Origin: Minicystis rosea
GTDB taxonomy: Bacteria > Myxococcota_A > Polyangia > Polyangiales > Polyangiaceae
DNA length: 64,000 nucleotides
NCBI GenBank assembly: GCA_001931535.1
Contig: CP016211.1
Coordinates: 8,417,703-8,481,702, forward strand
Reading direction: 5' to 3'
Part shown: positions 59,114 through 64,000 of the stretch, one piece after another
How the letters are laid out: every line of letters begins with the position of its first letter
Numbering within the stretch: position 1 is the first letter of the stretch
Notes under the pieces: generated by a model
The model's input: the letters and a program-made list of their open reading frames with translations, nothing else
What the model was told of the DNA's origin: nothing
Databases searched by the model: none
Made by a program: the position numbers and the translations under genes

Positions 59114-61176
59114 AAGCAAAACCCCTGCTCCTCGCGCTCACGAGCGCCCTCGCCCTCGCCACGCCGTTCGCCTGCGGCGGCAACGATTACATGAACAGCA
59201 CCTACAGCCCGCCGACGGGCACCGGCGGCTTCGATCCGGGCACGAGCGGCCCGCATGGCACCGGCACGGGCACGGGCACCGGCGTGGTCAACACGACCGG
59301 CAGCGGCGGCACCGGCGGCAGCGGCCCGCCCATGTGCGACGACTCGCTGAAGCGCTGTGATCACGTCTTCACCTACGTGGGCAGCGGCAACGAATCGACC
59401 GTCGAAGTACGCGGCGATTGGGCTGCTCCCAGCTCGTGGAACACCGGCGTCCCCATGACCAAGACGGGCAGCACGTGGTCTGCGACCGTCCCGGTGCCTT
59501 ACAACAAAGACGTCCAATACAAGCTCGTCCTCGATGGGAGCAACTGGATCCTCGATCCGGCGAACCCCAACACCTTCACCGGCAGCGACAACAACACGAA
59601 CTCCCTGCTCGCCAAGACCACCTGTGATCCGTGGACGTGCGCGACGCCGCCCATCGATCTCGAGGCCCTCGCGGAGTGGAAAGACGCGGTCATGTACTTC
59701 GTCTTCGTCGACCGCTTCAACGACGGGAACACGAGCCTCAACGGCACCACGTCCGGTGTCCAGGCGCCGGCCGATTATCAAGGCGGCGACTACGCCGGCG
59801 TCACCGCCAAGATCAACGCGGGCTATTTCAACAGCCTCGGCGTCAACCTGCTCTGGCTGACGGTGCCCATGGACAACACCGATCAATCGGGCAAGGCCAG
59901 CGACCCGAACGACACCCATCTCTACAGCGCCTATCACGGCTACTGGCCCAAGAACCTCGATCAGACCGAGAACCATTTCGGCACCATGGCCGACCTCAAG
60001 GCTCTGGTCGACGCGGCTCACACGAAGAACATCAAGGTCATCATCGATTATGCGATGAACCACGTGCACGTGAGCTCGCCCGTCTACCAAGCCCACCAGA
60101 ACGACGGTTGGTTCTGGCCCAACCAGAACCCGAACAACGCCAGTCAAAACTGCGTGTGCGGACAGGGCTGCTCCTGGGATCCGCCCGAGGCTTATCGCTG
60201 CTGGTTCACGTCCTATCTGCCCGACTTCAACTTCGGCAACCAGGCGGCCCGCGATTTCTCGGTGGGGAACGCCATCTGGTGGCTCCAGCAGACGGGCGCC
60301 GACGGCTTCCGCCTCGACGCGGTGAAGCACATCGACATCTCCTGGCTCTACTCCGTCCGCGCGCGCGCCATCAGCGAGATCGAGTCGACCACGATGAAGC
60401 ACGTGTACATGGTCGGCGAGACCTTCACGGGCGATCGCAACCTCATCAAACAATACATCGATCCGGCCCAGCTCCTCGACGGCCAGTTCGACTTCCCGCT
60501 CCGCGAGCAGGTGCTGAAGGCGGTGCTCATCAAGTCCGCCAAGATGAGCGACCTCAAGAGCTTCATGGATGGCAACGACGACTTCTACGGTCCCAACGCC
60601 ATCATGAGCACGTTCATCGGCAACCACGACGTGCCGCGCGTCGTCAATTTCGCCGTCGATCCGCCCAACAACTGGAACGATCCCTGGTACGGCGGCGCCA
60701 ACAACGCTTGGAGCAACCAGCCCGGCCTCCCCTCGGGGACGAGCGCCTTCGAGCGGCTCGCGGTGGCCTATGGCGCCATCTTCACCAACAAGGGTATCCC
60801 GCTCATCTATTACGGCGACGAGATCGGGATGCCGGGCGGCGGCGACCCCGACAACCGCCGGATGATGCAATGGTCCGGTTACAGCGCGGGCCAACAGCTC
60901 CTCCTCGATCGGCTGAAGAAGCTCGGCGCCGCCCGCGCCGCGCACGAGTCCCTGCGCCGCGGCTCGCGCACCACCCTCGCCGCTACCGACGATGTCTGGG
61001 CGTACAAGATGACGTCCGGGAGCGACACCGTGTGCGTGGTGCTGAACCGCAGCGACGCCTCGCAACAGGTGCAGAGCCTGAACGGCTGCCCGACCAAGGA
61101 CGCCATCAGCGGCAACACCTTCAATGGCTCGACGATCACCGCGCCCGCCCGCTCCGTGATCGTGCTGACACCGTGA
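59110..61176 (+). CDS. GH13 alpha-amylase-family lipoprotein 2
   Basis: 688 residues. Signal peptide with a weak lipobox (FAC, Cys22) and a Gly/Thr-rich linker to ~residue 72. A starch-binding-like beta domain (~80-175: VRGDWAAPSSWNTGVPMTKT; YKLVLDGSNWILDP) precedes the GH13 barrel (WKDAVMYFVFVDRFND). Catalytic Asp403 (GFRLDAVKH), Glu437 (VGETF) and Asp507 (GNHDVPR) are all present. The sequence differs enough from its coupled neighbour to be a separate specificity. Together they suggest surface starch or glycogen use; no transporter or regulator is adjacent. Terminator hairpin follows. Confidence 0.94.
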   Translation: MKAKPLLLALTSALALATPFACGGNDYMNSTYSPPTGTGGFDPGTSGPHGTGTGTGTGVVNTTGSGGTGGSGPPMCDDSLKRCDHVFTYVGSGNESTVEVRGDWAAPSSWNTGVPMTKTGSTWSATVPVPYNKDVQYKLVLDGSNWILDPANPNTFTGSDNNTNSLLAKTTCDPWTCATPPIDLEALAEWKDAVMYFVFVDRFNDGNTSLNGTTSGVQAPADYQGGDYAGVTAKINAGYFNSLGVNLLWLTVPMDNTDQSGKASDPNDTHLYSAYHGYWPKNLDQTENHFGTMADLKALVDAAHTKNIKVIIDYAMNHVHVSSPVYQAHQNDGWFWPNQNPNNASQNCVCGQGCSWDPPEAYRCWFTSYLPDFNFGNQAARDFSVGNAIWWLQQTGADGFRLDAVKHIDISWLYSVRARAISEIESTTMKHVYMVGETFTGDRNLIKQYIDPAQLLDGQFDFPLREQVLKAVLIKSAKMSDLKSFMDGNDDFYGPNAIMSTFIGNHDVPRVVNFAVDPPNNWNDPWYGGANNAWSNQPGLPSGTSAFERLAVAYGAIFTNKGIPLIYYGDEIGMPGGGDPDNRRMMQWSGYSAGQQLLLDRLKKLGAARAAHESLRRGSRTTLAATDDVWAYKMTSGSDTVCVVLNRSDASQQVQSLNGCPTKDAISGNTFNGSTITAPARSVIVLTP

Positions 61177-61189
61177 CGTAGATATCGAT

Positions 61190-61209
61190 GCTCCCGCATC
61201 TACGGGAGC
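61190..61209 (+). terminator. Hairpin after the amylase pair
   Basis: GCTCCCG-CATCTA-CGGGAGC, a 7-bp stem 13 bases after the stop codon. No T-run. Confidence 0.5.
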
Positions 61210-61240
61210 GCCGTCCTCGGCCGAAATCTCACAAACGACG

Positions 61241-61310
61241 AAAAGGCGCAGAGAGACAGGCTCTACCCGTCTCTTTGCGCCTTCGCGTCTTCGTGGCTTT
61301 GCGTTCGATT
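61241..61310. repeat. Composite inverted repeat, copy 2
   Basis: AAAAGGCGCAGAGAGAC-loop-GTCTCTTTGCGCCTT (61241-61283), continuing TCGCGTCTTCGTGGCTTTGCG and TTCGATT. It has the same order of parts as 12966-13050 (AAAGGCGC hairpin, GCGTCT repeats, TTTGCGTT end) and the same setting between convergent genes. Confidence 0.7.
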
Positions 61311-61359
61311 CCGCGGGGGAGCTCGATCCGTCAGTGAACGTGGGATCGGTGTCCCATAC

Positions 61360-61968
61360 TCAACGCGATCCGCCGCTCGCCACGCGCGGCTCCTCGCCGG
61401 ACGCGGGGACTTGGCTGACCGGGGGAGCAACCTCACCCGGCATAAGCAGCGTCCTGAGCGCTGCTGTGTCGGCCCGGCCCACGCGGGAAGCGAAGGCCGG
61501 CACGCCGGCGGCGTCGTCCGAAAGGACCACGAAGGTGCCTTGTGCGGCCGCGCGGTGCAATGCCTCGAGCATCGCATCCACGTCGATGTCCTTGGCGACC
61601 TCGCGCAGATCGATGACGTAGACGTCGGCCGGATCGGCGCCCGCGAGGACGAGCGCGTCATACGGGTGGGACGCGTGCCGGACGGGGAGCCCGTCGCCGA
61701 GCGCGCGGCTCACGTGGGAGGCCGAATCCTTGGTGCCCACGACGAGCACCGTCCGCGAGCTCGCCCTGGCCAGCTCACGGGGGACCGAATAGCCCCAAGC
61801 GCGGAGGAACTCCGCCACATCCGCCGCGCGGAAGCGAAGGTGTCGCCCCGGCGTGCGGAAATGAGCGATTCGCCCTCGATCCACCCAATTGTGGATGGTC
61901 TTCAAATCCACCTCGCACAAGGCGGCGAGATCGGATGCGGTCAAGAGCTTCTCACGAACACCGGCCAT
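61360..61968 (-). CDS. Excisionase-type HTH protein with degenerate receiver domain
   Basis: 202 residues from the ATG at 61968. Residues 8-57 are a MerR/excisionase-like winged helix (LTASDLAALCEVDLKTIHNW, VDRGRIAHFRTPGRHLRF). Residues ~72-180 resemble a response-regulator receiver: VLVVGTKDS lacks the acidic pair at strand 1, but Asp120 in VYVIDLREV sits where the phosphorylated Asp would be, so it is probably a pseudo-receiver. It would be a DNA-binding regulator with non-phospho input or dimer contact. No phage genes surround it, arguing against a true excisionase. Confidence 0.8.
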   Translation of the reverse strand: MAGVREKLLTASDLAALCEVDLKTIHNWVDRGRIAHFRTPGRHLRFRAADVAEFLRAWGYSVPRELARASSRTVLVVGTKDSASHVSRALGDGLPVRHASHPYDALVLAGADPADVYVIDLREVAKDIDVDAMLEALHRAAAQGTFVVLSDDAAGVPAFASRVGRADTAALRTLLMPGEVAPPVSQVPASGEEPRVASGGSR

Positions 61969-62207
61969 CGTCTCTGAGCTCCACGCTGGGCCCGGCCGGA
62001 CGGCGCCATGCGCCTTCCCCGACCGCGCTTTCCGCGCTGTTGGTTGCCTTGGAATCAAACCTAGCTCTCACGTGGTGACCCGTCACCCCGGCGATCCCGA
62101 GTTTTTTTCTCCTCCGCCTGTTTCGGAACGAGCCCGGCGAATACGGAAGCACCGCTCGCCTGCTCGACGAACAAGCGAGCTCGGCGCCGAGCCATTCTGC
62201 GATTGGA

Positions 62208-63704
62208 TCAAAACACATTGCTCCGCCCCGGGCTGGGATCGGCAATCGCGAACGACTCCGAGCTGTCGGAGAGCGCGGGCGCGCGGCGCGCCACGCTCTT
62301 GCCGGGCTTGGGTTTGGGCGCGATCGGGAGCTGCGATACGATGACACCATTCTCATCGCGCAGGCCAATCGGCTCGCCGGCGTTGGAGAGACCATTCTTC
62401 CCGAGGTGAGGGACGCGCAGAATCAGCGTCCCCGGCGCGGGACAGGGATCGATACAAACCTTCTCGTCGAAACCATCGTTGACGACGAGCGCGAATGCGC
62501 CCGGCGCGAGCGTGGCGGTGGGGAGCACCGTTTCGCCGCCGCCATCCACGATCGCATACCCCTTCAGCTCGACGGGGATCTGCCCGTCGTTGACGATTTC
62601 CACCCACTCCGACGCGGGCTCCGGCCCGAGCGGGTTGGCGAGAATCTCGTTGAGGACGACGTGCGGCATGGGCGTGGTGGTGACAGCGCTCACCAGCATG
62701 CGAAGAACCGTGCCGCGAGCATCGGTCGCGCTCACGTCGAGCATCACTTCGGTCGCGGGCGGGAGGCCGGTGATGACGAACGGATCGCCCGCCCTCGTGG
62801 TGAGCACCGAATCCACACCCGCACCCGCTACGGCCCACAAGAGCGGCACCGCCGGGGACCGCCCGAGGACGCGATCGTCCAGAACCCGAGCGCATCCCGG
62901 CCCCAAAGCGATTTCGTCCGCGTCACAGGCGAGCGCCGGCACCTCGGTGCCTTTCTCGCCCACGCGAACGAGGCCTGGCTCCAAACGCGCCATGACCGCG
63001 AGATCAGGGCCCATCACGACCGGCGGCGGAACCCACGCTCCACCCGCCATCACGTCCGAGCCGCTCTCGAATCGAAGGCAACGCTGCCCAGCTCCCCCCG
63101 GAGCCGCACCCCGCACGATCCGCCCGCGCGGTCCCTCGGGGACGAGATCGACGAGCGCCTCGATCGCGGGGAGAGGATCCTCCCCACACCATACCGCCGT
63201 CGGCTGGACCGCAATGGCATCCTCCGGCGGCCAGAGGCGCCGGAGCAGCGGTATCGTATCGGTGCTCGTCACGTGAATGGGCAAGGCCTGGCGCAGCTCG
63301 GCCAGGGCCAGCGAATAGCGCTCTCCCGGCTCGAGCATGATGGTGGGCGCGACGATGAGGGCCGCGCCGTCGCGGAACACGACGGAAGAGAGAATGCGCT
63401 CCGCGAGGGCCTTGGAGGGATCCCGCTCGGCGAGCTGCCGCAGATGACCTGGGCCGACCTCGCCCTGCACGAGAGACACGAGCGTGGGATCGAGCGGCGC
63501 CGAGGTCTCGATGCGCAGCCGCGTCACGGGCGGGATGGCATCGAGCGGGGCGGGCGGCTCCGCGGTGACGACGAGCTCGGCGCCGCCGGCCCCGCCGCCG
63601 CCCAGGAGCGGATCATCGCCGCCCGGCCGATACGGAAGGTTTGGATTGCACGCCGCGAGCGCCCAAGCACCCACGGCTCCCGAGAGCAACGTTCGAAAGG
63701 CCAT
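62208..63704 (-). CDS. Lipoprotein with lamin-tail domain
   Basis: 498 residues; lipobox LAAC (Cys19) and a short Gly linker. The central ~300 residues are beta-rich with repeated Ig-like units (TRLRIETSAPLDPTLVSLVQ; IMLEPGERYSLALAELRQ; FVITGLPPATEVMLDVSATD). Residues ~370-460 match the lamin-tail/LTD fold: VVLNEILANPLGPEPASEWV, EIVNDGQIPVELKGYAIVD, then FALVVNDGFD. LTDs in bacterial surface proteins are found beside nucleases or as adhesion modules. The C-terminal ~40 residues are low complexity, ending PSPGRSNVF as LTD proteins often do. Surface-exposed by prediction; no enzyme motif. Confidence 0.85.
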   Translation of the reverse strand: MAFRTLLSGAVGAWALAACNPNLPYRPGGDDPLLGGGGAGGAELVVTAEPPAPLDAIPPVTRLRIETSAPLDPTLVSLVQGEVGPGHLRQLAERDPSKALAERILSSVVFRDGAALIVAPTIMLEPGERYSLALAELRQALPIHVTSTDTIPLLRRLWPPEDAIAVQPTAVWCGEDPLPAIEALVDLVPEGPRGRIVRGAAPGGAGQRCLRFESGSDVMAGGAWVPPPVVMGPDLAVMARLEPGLVRVGEKGTEVPALACDADEIALGPGCARVLDDRVLGRSPAVPLLWAVAGAGVDSVLTTRAGDPFVITGLPPATEVMLDVSATDARGTVLRMLVSAVTTTPMPHVVLNEILANPLGPEPASEWVEIVNDGQIPVELKGYAIVDGGGETVLPTATLAPGAFALVVNDGFDEKVCIDPCPAPGTLILRVPHLGKNGLSNAGEPIGLRDENGVIVSQLPIAPKPKPGKSVARRAPALSDSSESFAIADPSPGRSNVF

Positions 63705-63895
63705 GAATGTACATCGACCCGAGCACCGGCGAAGTTGCGTGCCTCGGGACGATTTTTCGAGACGCCGCCGTCCACGAGGCAAGCGTTCACGCCCCGCGCA
63801 GCGCGCGCCGCCTCGAGATGCGCTTGACGCACCGAGCGCGCTTGCTCCTACTACCGTGGGGCCGCTCGCTCCAACACCGCGCGGAGGAGGGTGAC

Positions 63896-64000
63896 ATGCC
63901 GAAGGTCGCGTATTGGACCCGCGATGGGTTCAACAAGAGTGGGAACCGGGGGATCGCCGTCGTCGTCGACTCGGATCCTCTCGTCGATTATTCGGTCCCC
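63896..64000 (+). CDS. Start of a protein of unknown function (3' end outside window)
   Basis: GGAGGAGG at 63882-63889 is well placed for the ATG at 63896. The visible 35 codons begin MPKVAYWTRDGFNKSGNRGI and continue AVVVDSDPLVDYSVP. No family is recognised from this piece. Confidence 0.6.
   Translation, partial: MPKVAYWTRDGFNKSGNRGIAVVVDSDPLVDYSVP

Noticed and set aside
61360..61968. Prophage or integrative-element excisionase
   Set aside because: No integrase, attachment-site repeat or phage gene is nearby, and a receiver-like domain follows the HTH.

Overview
The window looks like chromosome of a high-GC myxobacterium (order Polyangiales or close kin). Evidence: strong G/C third-position bias; thirteen predicted lipoproteins, many with Gly/Ser/Thr-rich linkers after the lipobox cysteine; myxobacterial Cys-rich repeats; a MYXO-CTERM-like tail; an AgmX/PglI-type C-terminal domain; an FHA-GAF sigma-54 activator; and SBBP propeller repeats. 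I see no rRNA, tRNA, CRISPR array, transposase or prophage. Taxonomy is inferred from gene style only.

Layout. 1-13 kb: end of a WD40 protein, ketopantoate-reductase-like enzyme, DUF4291 protein, two Cys-rich lipoproteins around a large propeller-like protein, an AraC regulator divergent from a RutE-like nitroreductase, a three-gene operon ending in dtd, a secreted DUF882/M15-like protein with a Lys/Ala-rich histone-like segment, a 35-residue Lys-rich microprotein and a phytanoyl-CoA dioxygenase homologue. 13-28 kb: FHA-GAF-AAA-Fis activator, HEAT-like lipoprotein, SDR, DUF4157 protein with HEAAH motif, FAD amine oxidase divergent from an acyl-CoA ligase, an AmiE-NamZ-like fused peptidoglycan-recycling lipoprotein, two divergent paralogous lipoproteins, and an HU-family protein. 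28-40 kb: one 3869-residue TPR protein. 40-64 kb: BCP peroxiredoxin, zinc-dependent phospholipase C-like protein, Cys-rich lipoprotein, a diheme cytochrome c/propeller lipoprotein with a coupled partner, SBBP lipoprotein, ICMT-like methyltransferase, AgmX-like TonB-type protein, an OmpR/histidine-kinase pair, an esterase lipoprotein, YihY, a cNMP-DUF1003 protein, an HELVH protein, two overlapping GH13 amylase lipoproteins, an HTH/pseudo-receiver protein, a lamin-tail lipoprotein and the start of one more gene.

Functional themes are the cell surface (lipoproteins, amylases, esterase, phospholipase, NamZ fusion, TonB-like protein) and signalling (two-component pair, sigma-54 activator, AraC, cNMP sensor). 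Four gene pairs overlap by ATGA (9194-9197, 46224-46227, 52509-52512, 59110-59113), suggesting translational coupling.

The intergenic DNA is unusually structured. A family of GGGGCCGC-type palindromes recurs at 290-333, 15047-15199 and 40718-40770. A second composite inverted repeat occurs at 12966-13050 and 61241-61310. Three copies of an 18-bp palindromic motif sit in the 27.2-27.7 kb gap, and a nest of inverted repeats ends in a 14-codon lipobox-like ORF at 8001-8126. The best candidates for something undescribed are the palindrome array, the DUF4157 protein's unassigned C-terminus, the giant TPR protein and the Cys-rich protein encoded with dtd.
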